Positions 34,160 to 43,243 of a stretch of 64,000 nt of DNA are shown in pieces; the stretch's first letter is position 1, and each line of letters opens with the position of its first letter. Origin of the DNA: CALHVR01 sp963528625. Its GTDB lineage: Bacteria > Fusobacteriota > Fusobacteriia > Fusobacteriales > Leptotrichiaceae. The stretch lies in assembly GCA_963528625.1 (NCBI GenBank), contig CAURVQ010000001.1, positions 1 through 64,000 on the forward strand. Direction: 5' to 3'. The translations under genes and the position numbers were made by a program. The notes under the pieces are model-generated. The model was not told the origin of the DNA. It ran no database searches and saw only the letters and a program-made list of their open reading frames with translations.

Positions 34160-34564
34160 ATGAAGAAAATATTGTTAATTATGATGTTATTTGTAAATTT
34201 GGTTAGTTTTGGTACAATGAAAGATGGAATTTATTCTGTAGAAAAATCGTTTACTTCAAATTGGAAATCATTTGCAAAAATAACAGTAAAAGAGGGGAAA
34301 ATAATTGGTGTTCAATACGATAAAAAAGACGATAATGGTGAGTTATTATCTATAAATACAGTTGAAAATGATAAATATAAAACTAAGTTTGGAGAAAGTT
34401 TTAGAGATATAAGTTTTAAAATAACAAGAAATTATTTAAGTACACAAAATGTTGACCAAATAGAAGAAGTTAAAGATAAAGAAAGTTTATCTGAATTTAA
34501 AACATTAATTAAATTTTTAATTCAAAAGTCTGAAAATGGTGAAACAGGAAATTATAAAATGTAA
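34160..34564 (+). CDS. Exported FMN-binding-domain-like protein (flavin motif missing)
   Basis: 134 residues from ATG 34160 (GAGGG site). Signal peptide MKKILLIMMLFVNLVSF is followed by DGIYSVEKSFTSNWKSFAKI and VKEGKIIGVQYDKKDDNGEL (about residues 41-60), which recall the beta-strands of FMN-bind/COG4939-type exported proteins. The serine/threonine-Gly-Ala-Thr motif to which FMN is covalently attached in that family is replaced by KDKES near residue 107. So it is probably a non-flavin relative. First of a three-gene block of unknown function before the amidase. Confidence 0.6.
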   Translation: MKKILLIMMLFVNLVSFGTMKDGIYSVEKSFTSNWKSFAKITVKEGKIIGVQYDKKDDNGELLSINTVENDKYKTKFGESFRDISFKITRNYLSTQNVDQIEEVKDKESLSEFKTLIKFLIQKSENGETGNYKM

Positions 34565-34585
34565 TGTGATATAAAAGGAGGAAAA

Positions 34586-36553
34586 ATGAAAATATTTGAT
34601 TTTTTCAAAAAAAATATAGATAAAAATATAGAATTAGAAGAAAAAATAGGAGATGATAAAAAAGAGGTAAAAACTGTTGAAGGGACAGTCTGTTATTATG
34701 ATGAATTTGACAGAAAAATAGAAGTATCTAAAAAAGAATGGTTAGAAGAAGTTTTGTATCCTAATATAAAAGCTAGTTGGGAAGATGTTGATTTATTGTG
34801 TGATGTCGTATTAGATGCTTTTTCTAAAAAAGTTTATGAAGAAACAAAGGATGCATGTTTAAGAATATACTCAATAGATACGAATGATGAAAGAAAAGCA
34901 AATATTTTAGGAGTTTATTATATAAAAACTAAAAATTATGATGAAGCAATTTCATTGTATGAAAGATATTTAGCAAATGCAAGACCAACTGAAACAATTT
35001 ATTTGAATTATGCTAAAGCTTTAGAAATTAAAAATCAAATTGATAAAGCAGAAAATAATTATTTAAAAGCATTGAAAATAAATCCTAATTCAGAGGTTGG
35101 GTTAAATAATTATTTAAAAATATTAAAAAATAGAAATAAACAAGAATATTTTAATAATTTAGTGGAATTGGCAAATATAGAAGGAGCATGGAGAAGTAAA
35201 TTAAGATTATCTACAGATTATTTTAGAATAGGAGATAAAGCTGAAGGAAATAAATTTTTATTGAAAGCGTTAAAAGAGTCAAATTATCATATGGAAGTTA
35301 TGGCTTTAGCATCAGGAATTTATGGTATGAATGGATTTTATGATGAATTTGAAAAAAATATACTTCCAGTATTTAATCCGGAAAAGCACGGAGCTTATAC
35401 CACTTTGAATGTATTGGAATATCATAAAATAAAAAGAAATTATATAAAAGGGTTGGAACTTTGTAAATTTGCATCTAAATTTTCGTGGGATAGTTTTACT
35501 GAAAATTTTAAAAATTATGAAGAAATATTTATAAAAACAAAATTGGAAGTTGAAAGTTTAGGAAATGTTAAGGAAGAAGAAATGAAATTTTTCACAACAT
35601 CTCGTCCACTATGGTACAACGAGTTTAATGACCCTAAATTTTTATTAAATACAGATAAAAGAGAAGGATATAATGTTTTAATATTGCCGTTTGTTTCAAT
35701 AGAAGAAACAAAAACTGAAAGAGAAAAAGGCTCTTTAGAAATAGCGACTGCAATACCGTTATGTATAAATGATATTTTATATAATAATACAAATGTTAAT
35801 TATCAGTTGATTTTACAACATAAAGGAAAAGAGATAGTTATTCCGGATCAAAAATATAGTAAAGAATATATAAATCAAATAAAAGAACAAAATCCTAAAT
35901 TAAATTATGTAATTTCAGGAAATATTAAGACAGATTACGATGTTGTAATTAATGATAATCAAGAATTGATTGAAAAACCATCTTATCAAATAGAAGTTTA
36001 TGCTTATGATGTTGTAAATGGACAAAAATATAATTTAGTAACAGCGTGTTTAGAAAAAAAAGAAATATATAAAATAAAAGATGAAATGATTGGAAATTTA
36101 AAACAAATATTTACATTTAATTCAAAAGTTATAAATCTTGAAACAGATTCTACAAATATGATGGCGTACACAAAAAAAATTAAAATATTATTAGATAAAA
36201 AGGAAAATAAAGTTTATAAATCTTGGGAATATAAAGAGTTATTAAATGATCAATTAAAAATAACATTAGATGATTTGAAAAATGATGACAAAAAAATTGC
36301 TTTAATATCGTTAATGTATGAAATTTCAATTTATAATAGCCAATTATTAAAAAATGTAAAAGGAATAGTTTATAATATGTTAAATAATAAATTATTTTAT
36401 AGTGAGAAAATGAAAATGTTAATTCCAATAATTTTTAATGTTTACAGAGATGAAATAAATTACAATAAATTTGTAGAAAATATAGCTTTAGAAGTTGAAG
36501 ATAATGTTGAATATGTTGATTGGTTAAATAAATTTCTTGAGTATGTAGAATAA
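34586..36553 (+). CDS. TPR-repeat protein of unknown function
   Basis: 655 residues, no signal peptide or obvious membrane segment. TPR-like repeats fill residues about 105-185 (ANILGVYYIKTKNYDEAISLYERYL, here given in part; LNYAKALEIKNQIDKAENNY; ALKINPNSEVGLNNY), and further helical repeats continue to about 330. A distinct middle domain (about 365-500) starts NVLILPFVSIEETK and later reads LNYVISGNIKTDYD, which resembles the PF/SG pattern of FlgO/TolB/CsgG-like domains; this is a low-confidence impression. AGGAGG ribosome site; second gene of the unknown block. Confidence 0.75.
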   Translation: MKIFDFFKKNIDKNIELEEKIGDDKKEVKTVEGTVCYYDEFDRKIEVSKKEWLEEVLYPNIKASWEDVDLLCDVVLDAFSKKVYEETKDACLRIYSIDTNDERKANILGVYYIKTKNYDEAISLYERYLANARPTETIYLNYAKALEIKNQIDKAENNYLKALKINPNSEVGLNNYLKILKNRNKQEYFNNLVELANIEGAWRSKLRLSTDYFRIGDKAEGNKFLLKALKESNYHMEVMALASGIYGMNGFYDEFEKNILPVFNPEKHGAYTTLNVLEYHKIKRNYIKGLELCKFASKFSWDSFTENFKNYEEIFIKTKLEVESLGNVKEEEMKFFTTSRPLWYNEFNDPKFLLNTDKREGYNVLILPFVSIEETKTEREKGSLEIATAIPLCINDILYNNTNVNYQLILQHKGKEIVIPDQKYSKEYINQIKEQNPKLNYVISGNIKTDYDVVINDNQELIEKPSYQIEVYAYDVVNGQKYNLVTACLEKKEIYKIKDEMIGNLKQIFTFNSKVINLETDSTNMMAYTKKIKILLDKKENKVYKSWEYKELLNDQLKITLDDLKNDDKKIALISLMYEISIYNSQLLKNVKGIVYNMLNNKLFYSEKMKMLIPIIFNVYRDEINYNKFVENIALEVEDNVEYVDWLNKFLEYVE

Positions 36554-36576
36554 AGATAATGGACGGGAAAGAGAAA

Positions 36577-37197
36577 ATGATAAAGTATAAAAATATATTT
36601 AAAATATTAATATTTTTAATTTACATATTAGTAAATGTAAACTTTTATAATAGTGTTTATTTAGATGAAAGTAATTTTTATTTATTAAAAAGTTCATTAT
36701 TTTTATTAGTTGGAGAAATGCTATTTTGGATAGTATTTTTGGGCGATATTTTAAATAGTGAAAAATTACAATTAAAAAAAATTGAAAAAAGAATAATATT
36801 ATTATTGTTTATTACGGTAGTATTAGGAATTGCAATATGTAGAGTGTTTTTAAATTCATCAGAATATTTTAATGATCTTTTAAATGTAGATGTCTTTTTG
36901 ATGTTAGTTGTTGGAATTTTTAGGATATGTTATATTTTCTTTTCTATTTTAGGGATTGTGTTAGCTTTTAGTTCAAAAAAAGTAACATATATATTAATAA
37001 CAATTTTAAATTTTATTGTAAGTATATTAATTTGGGTAGATTTCGATAGTAATATAACTTCAATAATGAGAATCGTAATGGGAGTTTTTGCTATTTTAAG
37101 TATAATATTTATAAAAAAAGTACAACAAAATACAATTCAAGATACAAGTAATGAAAAGATTGAAAAGGAGGAAGTTATTAAAGATGATAAAAAATAA
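36577..37197 (+). CDS. Unknown polytopic membrane protein
   Basis: 206 residues from ATG 36577; an ATG 18 bases earlier has no ribosome site, while AAAGAGA precedes this one. Five hydrophobic segments: residues about 6-24 (IFKILIFLIYILVNVNFY), 36-58, 70-90, 108-130 and 136-175 (two close segments). The C-terminal tail of about 25 residues is charged (SNEKIEKEEVIKDDKK). No family recognised. Third gene of the unknown block; the amidase start lies inside its last codons. Confidence 0.65.
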   Translation: MIKYKNIFKILIFLIYILVNVNFYNSVYLDESNFYLLKSSLFLLVGEMLFWIVFLGDILNSEKLQLKKIEKRIILLLFITVVLGIAICRVFLNSSEYFNDLLNVDVFLMLVVGIFRICYIFFSILGIVLAFSSKKVTYILITILNFIVSILIWVDFDSNITSIMRIVMGVFAILSIIFIKKVQQNTIQDTSNEKIEKEEVIKDDKK

Positions 37198-38092
37198 AAT
37201 GAAAAAATTTATGTTTTTAAGTGTTATGGCATTATCTAATTTAGTATTTGCAGTAAATGAAAATAATATTAAAAATATTGATATGTCAATTTTTGGAAAT
37301 GATAAATCAATAAACATTCAACCACTTCAAATGTATGAAAAAATAAAAAATTCAGCAGGAGAAGTTAATATAAGTAAAGAATATAATTCTGTCAGTCAAG
37401 ATTATAGAGAAAAATATATAATTTTACATTATACAGCTGTTGGAAGAGAAGGATCTATACGAGCATTGACTGGAAGAAATGTAAGTTCACACTATCTTGT
37501 TTCGGATAGAATAGAAGATCCAATTTATTCTTTAGTACCAACAGAAAGAAGAGCTTGGCACGCAGGAGCAAGTGTTTGGAAAAATAGAAATAATTTGAAT
37601 GATACATCAATAGGGATTGAAATAGTAAATTTAGGACCTGTTAATGGAGTTTATGAGCCATATTTACCTTTTCAAATGGAAAATGTTGCTGTTTTAGTAA
37701 AATATTTGGTAGATAAGTATGATGTCCCAGCTGAAAATATATTAGGGCATTCTGATATAGCACCGGGGAGAAAATCAGATCCGGGACCAATGTTTGATTG
37801 GAAAATGCTATATGAAAAATATAATCTTGGAATGTGGTATGATGAGAATACTGTAGAAAATTATAAAACAGAGTATCAAGAAACATTTGACACAATACCG
37901 GTGTCAGATATACAAAATGAGTTGAAAAAATTTGGATATGGAATTGAAATAACAGGAGCTTGGGATAAACAGAGCAAAAGTGTTATTACAGCATTCCAAC
38001 ATCATTTTAGACCTAGTAATTATGATGGTGTAATGGATATTGAAACATATTCAATTTTAAAAGCATTAAATGATAAATATAATAAAAAATAA
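37184..38092 (+). CDS. Exported N-acetylmuramoyl-L-alanine amidase (AmiD-like) with peptidoglycan-binding domain
   Basis: 302 residues from ATG 37184, overlapping the previous gene by 14 bases, with GGAGG 12 bases upstream. Signal peptide KKFMFLSVMALSNLVFA. Amidase_2 domain (residues about 70-220): zinc-ligand His in IILHYTAVGREGS, WHAGASVWKNRNNLND, SIGIEIVNLGP with the Glu, and GHSDIAPGRKSDPGPMFDW with the second His and the Asp. The C-terminal PG_binding_1 domain runs about 240-295 (IQNELKKFGYGIEITGAWDKQS). Cleaves the amide between MurNAc and L-Ala in the periplasm for wall recycling or remodelling. Confidence 0.92.
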   Translation: MIKNKMKKFMFLSVMALSNLVFAVNENNIKNIDMSIFGNDKSINIQPLQMYEKIKNSAGEVNISKEYNSVSQDYREKYIILHYTAVGREGSIRALTGRNVSSHYLVSDRIEDPIYSLVPTERRAWHAGASVWKNRNNLNDTSIGIEIVNLGPVNGVYEPYLPFQMENVAVLVKYLVDKYDVPAENILGHSDIAPGRKSDPGPMFDWKMLYEKYNLGMWYDENTVENYKTEYQETFDTIPVSDIQNELKKFGYGIEITGAWDKQSKSVITAFQHHFRPSNYDGVMDIETYSILKALNDKYNKK

Positions 38093-38116
38093 TTAGTAAA
38101 TAAAGGACGGAAAAGT

Positions 38117-39322
38117 ATGAGTAAACAAAAATTTTCAGATAGAATTTTAGGAATGCAATATTCACCGATTAGAAAATTAGTTCCTTATATAGATGCTGCT
38201 AAAGCTGACGGTGTAAAAGTTTATGAATTGCATATAGGACAACCGGATGTAAAAACTCCAGATACATTTTTTGAGGGATTACATAATTTTAAAGAACAAA
38301 TAGTAAAATATGCAAATTCAGCAGGAGTAATAGAGTTAAGAGAATCATTTTCACAATCTTATGCGAAAAGTGGAATAAATATTTCTCCAAATGAAATGTT
38401 AATAACTCATGGTGGAAGTGAAGCTATACAAATTACAATGGAAACAATATGTAATCCGGGAGATGAAGTTTTAGTTCCTGAACCTTATTATACAAATTAT
38501 GATAGTTTTTTAAAAATTGCAGGAGCAAAATTAGTACCGATTGAAACAAAAATAGAAAATCATTATCATATGACATCAAAAGAAGAGATTGAGAAACTAA
38601 TAACAGATAAAACTAAAGCGATTATGTTTTCAAATCCAAGTAATCCAACAGGAATTGTATTTAATGATGATGAAGTTGAAATGATTAAAGAAATTGCGAT
38701 AAAACATGATTTATATATTATAACAGATGAAGTTTATAAACAATTTATTTATGATGATGATTTTGAATATAAATCATTTATGACAATTAAAGAAGTAGAA
38801 GACAGAACTATTTTAGTTGATAGTATTTCAAAACATTATAGTGCATGTGGTGCAAGAATTGGAGTTATTGCTTCAAAAAATAAAGAATTTATTGCACAAG
38901 CATTGAAATTATGTCAAGCGAGATTATCTGTTTCAACTATTGAACAATATGCAAGTACAAATTTAATTAATACATTAGATACTTATATTGACAATGCAAG
39001 ACTTGAGTATAAAGTTAGAAGAGATTTGATGTATAATCATTTAAAAGAGATGGATGGAGTAATTTCATTTAAACCTAGTAGTGCTTTTTATATTTTCGCT
39101 GAATTGCCAGTAGATGATGTAGAAAAATTTGTAATATGGTTATTAACAGAATTTAGATATAAAAATCAAACATTGTCATTTGCACCGGGAAGTGGATTTT
39201 ATTCAGGTGAAAATAAAGGGCTTAAAGAAGCAAGATTTTCATTCTGTACACATAATTTGACAGAAATTGAAAATGGAATGAAAGTATTGAAAAAAGCATT
39301 AGAAGAATATAATAAAAAATAA
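38117..39322 (+). CDS. PLP-dependent aminotransferase, class I
   Basis: 401 residues, fold type I. Early YELHIGQPDVKTP (about residues 36-48) replaces the usual LxxGxPD, THGGSEAIQI at about 95-104, FSNPSNPTGIVF at about 174-185 and the PLP lysine in VDSISKHYSACGARIG at about 234-249. The C-terminal Arg that binds the substrate carboxylate is in EARFSFCTH. Probably an aspartate or aromatic aminotransferase type; the substrate cannot be decided. Follows the amidase after 24 bases. Confidence 0.9.
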   Translation: MSKQKFSDRILGMQYSPIRKLVPYIDAAKADGVKVYELHIGQPDVKTPDTFFEGLHNFKEQIVKYANSAGVIELRESFSQSYAKSGINISPNEMLITHGGSEAIQITMETICNPGDEVLVPEPYYTNYDSFLKIAGAKLVPIETKIENHYHMTSKEEIEKLITDKTKAIMFSNPSNPTGIVFNDDEVEMIKEIAIKHDLYIITDEVYKQFIYDDDFEYKSFMTIKEVEDRTILVDSISKHYSACGARIGVIASKNKEFIAQALKLCQARLSVSTIEQYASTNLINTLDTYIDNARLEYKVRRDLMYNHLKEMDGVISFKPSSAFYIFAELPVDDVEKFVIWLLTEFRYKNQTLSFAPGSGFYSGENKGLKEARFSFCTHNLTEIENGMKVLKKALEEYNKK

Positions 39323-39335
39323 ATTTTGTTATAAA

Positions 39336-40106
39336 ATGGAGAAGAAATTGAATACTAATTTTAAAGATAAACAAACGTATTTAGAAATATTAGATGATAA
39401 TATAAAAAATGCAAAAGAGATTTTAGATAGAATGAATCCAAATCAAAAAATAAATTATCATACAATTTTAGAAAAACTTATAAAAGATTGGAAATTAAAA
39501 AATCAAAGACCAAAGATATTGTTACATAGTTGTTGTGCACCGTGTAGTACTTATACATTAGAATTTATGTGCCAATATGCTGATGTGACAATACTTTTTG
39601 CTAATAATAATATACATCCTAAAGAGGAATATAAAAAAAGAGCTTATGTACAACAAGAGTTTATCGATAATTTTAATAAAAAAACTGGGAACAATGTTGG
39701 CTACATTGAAGAACCTTATGAGCCGAGAAAATTTTATGAAACAGTAAAAGGGTTGGAAAAAGAAAAAGAGGGTGGAGCAAGGTGTACAGCTTGTTTTCAA
39801 ATGAGGCTTGATATAGTTGCAAGGAGAGCACAAGAGTTAAAATTTGATTATTTTGGGAGTGCATTAACATTAAGTCCTAAAAAAAATAGCCAATTAATTA
39901 ATGCTTTAGGGCTTGAAATACAGGAAGTTTTTGATGTGAAATATTTACCTTCTGATTTTAAAAAAAATCAAGGTTATCAAAGGTCAATTGAAATGTGTCG
40001 TGAATACGATGTTTATAGACAGTGTTATTGTGGTTGTGTATTTGCAGCATTAGATCAAGGAATTGATTTGAAAGAATATAGTCAAAAAAGTTTAAAAGAA
40101 TTTTAG
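39336..40106 (+). CDS. queH: Epoxyqueuosine reductase QueH
   Basis: 256 residues. Reduces epoxyqueuosine to queuosine at tRNA position 34. Cys motif LLHSCCAPCSTYTLEFM (about residues 63-79), EEPYEPRKFYE at about 125-135, RCTACFQMRLD at about 148-158 and the late CREYDVYRQCYCGC, a set of eight conserved Cys that bind an iron-sulfur cluster and a neighbouring iron. This is the DUF208/QueH form, unrelated to QueG. ATG 39336 has no strong ribosome site; TTG 39348 with GGAGAAG before it would drop four residues and is a real alternative. Other queuosine genes are not in the window. Confidence 0.93.
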   Translation: MEKKLNTNFKDKQTYLEILDDNIKNAKEILDRMNPNQKINYHTILEKLIKDWKLKNQRPKILLHSCCAPCSTYTLEFMCQYADVTILFANNNIHPKEEYKKRAYVQQEFIDNFNKKTGNNVGYIEEPYEPRKFYETVKGLEKEKEGGARCTACFQMRLDIVARRAQELKFDYFGSALTLSPKKNSQLINALGLEIQEVFDVKYLPSDFKKNQGYQRSIEMCREYDVYRQCYCGCVFAALDQGIDLKEYSQKSLKEF

Positions 40107-40122
40107 TATTGGAAGGATAAAA

Positions 40123-40833
40123 ATGGAAATAACAATACCGAAACATGTAGCTATTATAATGGATGGAAATGGAAGATGGGCAACAGAGCGTGGGAAAATT
40201 AGACTGGAAGGTCATAGAGCTGGAGTTAAGAGTCTTGAAAAAACATTAAAATATGCAATTAAAAAAAATATAAAATATTTAACAGTTTATGCTTTTTCTA
40301 CTGAAAATTGGAAAAGATCAGAAATAGAAGTAAATGGACTAATGGAAATGTTTGGGAAATTTTTAGATTTAAAAAAAGAGGAATTGAAAAAACAAGGAAT
40401 AAAATTATTAGTTACAGGGACAAAAGATGGTATATCTAAAAAATTATTAAAAAAAATAGAAACAACAGAGAAATATTTAGAAAATTGTGATAAATTAATA
40501 TTCAATATAGCATTTAACTATGGAGGAAGAAAAGAAATAGTTGATGCAGTAGAAAAATTGATTGAAGATAAAGCAAAGATAGATGAAAACATAAAAATAA
40601 CAGAAGAAATGTTTTCAAAGTATATGTATCGACCAGAAATACCTGACCCTGAATTAGTAATTCGTACAAGTGGAGAATTTAGAATAAGTAACTTTTTATT
40701 ATGGGAAATAGCTTATTCGGAATTTTATATAACAGATGTTTATTGGCCAGATTTTGATGATAAAGAATTTGAAAAAGCACTACTTTCTTTTAATAAGAGA
40801 GAAAGAAGATATGGAGGATTGAATGTTAAGTAG
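40123..40833 (+). CDS. uppS: Isoprenyl (undecaprenyl) diphosphate synthase
   Basis: 236 residues. Elongates farnesyl diphosphate with isopentenyl units in cis to undecaprenyl diphosphate, the lipid carrier for wall and surface glycans. HVAIIMDGNGRWATERG at residues 8-24 with catalytic Asp14, LEGHRAGV, YAFSTENWKRS at about 66-76, NYGGRKEIVDAV at about 134-145, and the late IRTSGEFRISNFLLWE and YWPDFDDKEF. Its last 11 bases overlap cdsA, so coupled. Supplies the carrier used by the glycopolymer cassette at 10211-15135 and by peptidoglycan. Confidence 0.96.
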   Translation: MEITIPKHVAIIMDGNGRWATERGKIRLEGHRAGVKSLEKTLKYAIKKNIKYLTVYAFSTENWKRSEIEVNGLMEMFGKFLDLKKEELKKQGIKLLVTGTKDGISKKLLKKIETTEKYLENCDKLIFNIAFNYGGRKEIVDAVEKLIEDKAKIDENIKITEEMFSKYMYRPEIPDPELVIRTSGEFRISNFLLWEIAYSEFYITDVYWPDFDDKEFEKALLSFNKRERRYGGLNVK

Positions 40834-41743
40834 AATATTTGTTATTGTACTGTTTGTTCCATTTTTATTGTGGATATTTTTAAAAGGGGACTTAATGTTT
40901 CTTATATTTACTTTAGCGATAGTTGGTGTTTCACTTTATGAGTTTTATAAAATGTTAAAGGCTAAAGGATACGAAGTATTAGACGGTATAGGAATGATAC
41001 TAGGCTTATTTTTACCAGTTGCAATATATTTTCAGGCAAATTCAGAAAATATATTTTCATATTTTAAATGGAATTTTATTAAACAAGTAAATTTTGATAT
41101 GGGAGGCTTTATAGTATTTTCTATAATGTTATTATCGTTAGTCCAAATATTAAAAGTTAAAATTCGTGGTGCAATGACGGAAATATCATATACATTGTTT
41201 GGAATAATTTATGTAGCATATTTATTTTCATATATATTATTAATAAAATATGAATTTCCGGGTGGAAATATATTAGTAACTATGACATTTTTATTGATTT
41301 GGGCATGTGATATTTCTGCATATTTAGTTGGAATGGCAATAGGAGGAAAAATATTTAAACGCAGATTAGCACCAGAGATAAGTCCTAAAAAATCAATTGA
41401 GGGAGCGATAGCTGGTATAATAGGTGTTTTTGGTGTAATTTTAATTTTTGATAAAATATATTTAGCAATTTCAAAATTATTATGTCAAATTCCATTAATT
41501 GCACATAGTTGCAGTGTAAATTATAATTATGTAGGTATAAAAGGATTTAAAGCTTTATTTTTAGCACTTGCAATTGGAGTTTTTGCAGAAATTGGAGATT
41601 TAGTAGAATCTAAAATTAAAAGAGAATTAAAAGTAAAAGATTCTGGAAGTTTACTTTTAGGACATGGTGGTTTTTTAGATAGATTTGATAGTGCTTTATT
41701 TGTATTACCGATAGTTTATTTCTTTATGAAATATGTGGCTTAA
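40823..41743 (+). CDS. cdsA: Phosphatidate cytidylyltransferase
   Basis: 306 residues with about eight membrane segments. Makes CDP-diacylglycerol from phosphatidate and CTP. APEISPKKSIEGAIAG at about residues 190-205, and the family signature VKDSGSLLLGHGGFLDRFDSALF at about 271-293 (metal-binding Asp, Gly-His-Gly-Gly). The N-terminus begins MLSRIFVIVLFVPFLLW. Starts inside uppS, the usual uppS-cdsA pair; dxr and rseP, which often follow, are not here. Confidence 0.93.
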   Translation: MLSRIFVIVLFVPFLLWIFLKGDLMFLIFTLAIVGVSLYEFYKMLKAKGYEVLDGIGMILGLFLPVAIYFQANSENIFSYFKWNFIKQVNFDMGGFIVFSIMLLSLVQILKVKIRGAMTEISYTLFGIIYVAYLFSYILLIKYEFPGGNILVTMTFLLIWACDISAYLVGMAIGGKIFKRRLAPEISPKKSIEGAIAGIIGVFGVILIFDKIYLAISKLLCQIPLIAHSCSVNYNYVGIKGFKALFLALAIGVFAEIGDLVESKIKRELKVKDSGSLLLGHGGFLDRFDSALFVLPIVYFFMKYVA

Positions 41744-41818
41744 TAATTTTATAAATTAAAATTTAAAAAATTATAATTAAATAAAGTAGATCAAAATTAT
41801 ATGAAGAAAGGAAATAAG

Positions 41819-43042
41819 ATGACAGAATTAGAAATTAAACAAGAAGTGGAAAGACAATTTAATATATTGTCAAGAGGGTGTGAAGAATTAATAAATGAGA
41901 TAGAATTTAAGAAAAAATTAGAGAAATCAATTACAACAGGGAAACCTTTAAGAGTAAAATTAGGAATTGATCCATCTGGGACAGAATTACATTTAGGACA
42001 TGCTGTACCACTTAGAAAATTGAAGCAATTTCAAGATTTAGGGCATGAAGTATTCTTTTTAATTGGGACATTTACAGGAAGAATTGGAGATCCAACTGGA
42101 AAATCTGAAACAAGAAAAATGTTATCGGAAGAGCAAGTAATGGAAAATATAAAAACATATTTAGATCAAGTTAAATTAATATTAGATTTAGATAAAATAA
42201 ATGTTGTTTATAATGCCGATTGGTTAGAAAAATTAAACTTGGCAGATGTGTTAAAATTGTTATCTATGTTCACTGTATCTCAAATGATTTCAAGAGAGGA
42301 TTTTGCTAAAAGATTATCAGAAAATAAACCTGTTTCATTAATAGAATTTATGTATCCAATTTTACAAGGTTATGATTCAGTAGAATTGAAAGCAGATATT
42401 GAATTGGGTGCAACTGAACAAAAATTCAATTTATTAAGAGGAAGAGATTTACAAAAAAACTTTGGTCAAGAGCAACAAATTTGTATGATTATGCCTATTT
42501 TAGTTGGACTTGATGGAGTAGAAAAAATGTCTAAATCATTAGGAAATTATATTGGAGTAAAAGATACTGCGAATGATATGTTTGGAAAAATTATGTCAAT
42601 TTCAGATGAATTAATGGAAAATTATTATACAATGATTACAGAAATTCCTTCTGAGGAAATTAAAAAAATGAAAGAAAATATTGCAAATGGGTCGTTACAT
42701 CCAATGGAAGCTAAAAAACAACTAGGAGCAGAGGTAGTTAAAATTTATCATGGAGAGCAAGCAGCAGTTGAAGCTAGAGATTGGTTTGAAAATGTATTTA
42801 GCAAAAGAAACTTAGATGTTGAGTTGCCAGAAGTTGAAGTAGAATACAATGAAATTGGAGTAATTGATTTATTAGTAAAAGAAACACAGTTAGTGAAAAC
42901 AACAAGTGAGGCTAGAAGGTTGATAGAACAAGGTGGATTTAAGATAAATGACGAAGCAATAAAAGATGTTAAAGCAACGGTTAATGTAGAAAGTGGAATG
43001 ATTGTTAGAGCAGGTAAAAAGAAAATAATTAAAATAAAATAG
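41819..43042 (+). CDS. tyrS: Tyrosine-tRNA ligase
   Basis: 407 residues from ATG 41819 (AAAGGA upstream; an earlier ATG at 41801 adds six residues without a site). Class I aaRS: LGIDPSGTELHLGHAVPLRK with the HIGH-type motif (about residues 44-63), GLDGVEKMSKSLGNYIG with KMSKS (about 225-241), and a C-terminal S4 domain TSEARRLIEQGGFKINDEAI. TyrZ-like subclass judging from LHLGH and length. No T-box leader is visible in the 75-base gap upstream. Confidence 0.96.
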   Translation: MTELEIKQEVERQFNILSRGCEELINEIEFKKKLEKSITTGKPLRVKLGIDPSGTELHLGHAVPLRKLKQFQDLGHEVFFLIGTFTGRIGDPTGKSETRKMLSEEQVMENIKTYLDQVKLILDLDKINVVYNADWLEKLNLADVLKLLSMFTVSQMISREDFAKRLSENKPVSLIEFMYPILQGYDSVELKADIELGATEQKFNLLRGRDLQKNFGQEQQICMIMPILVGLDGVEKMSKSLGNYIGVKDTANDMFGKIMSISDELMENYYTMITEIPSEEIKKMKENIANGSLHPMEAKKQLGAEVVKIYHGEQAAVEARDWFENVFSKRNLDVELPEVEVEYNEIGVIDLLVKETQLVKTTSEARRLIEQGGFKINDEAIKDVKATVNVESGMIVRAGKKKIIKIK

Positions 43043-43051
43043 TGAAAATGA

Positions 43052-43094
43052 AAAAATCTTATTAATTAGAAAGTTAATTATTAAGATTTTTTGT
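43052..43094 (+). terminator. Terminator after tyrS
   Basis: AAATCTTATTAATTA pairs with TTAATTATTAAGATTT (one bulge) around a GAAAG loop, followed by TTTTG. Strong stem. Confidence 0.88.
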
Positions 43095-43151
43095 TTTATA
43101 AATATATTTATAAAATTTTGAAAAAATAAGATATATAAACTTAGTAAATTG

Positions 43152-43180
43152 TTGAAAAAAACAAAAAAAAATAGTATAAT
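43152..43180 (+). promoter_or_regulatory. Promoter of fabF
   Basis: TTGAAA at 43152-43157 and TATAAT at 43175-43180 with a 17-base spacer; 63 bases before fabF. No FapR/FabT-like operator was evident. Confidence 0.75.
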
Positions 43181-43243
43181 ATGCTAAGATATACAAACTT
43201 TAAATTCAAAAGTTTCAAATAAATAAAAAATAAGAGGTGTATA

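Noticed and set aside
41744..41818. T-box leader upstream of tyrS
   Set aside because: The gap is only 75 bases and has no T-box core.
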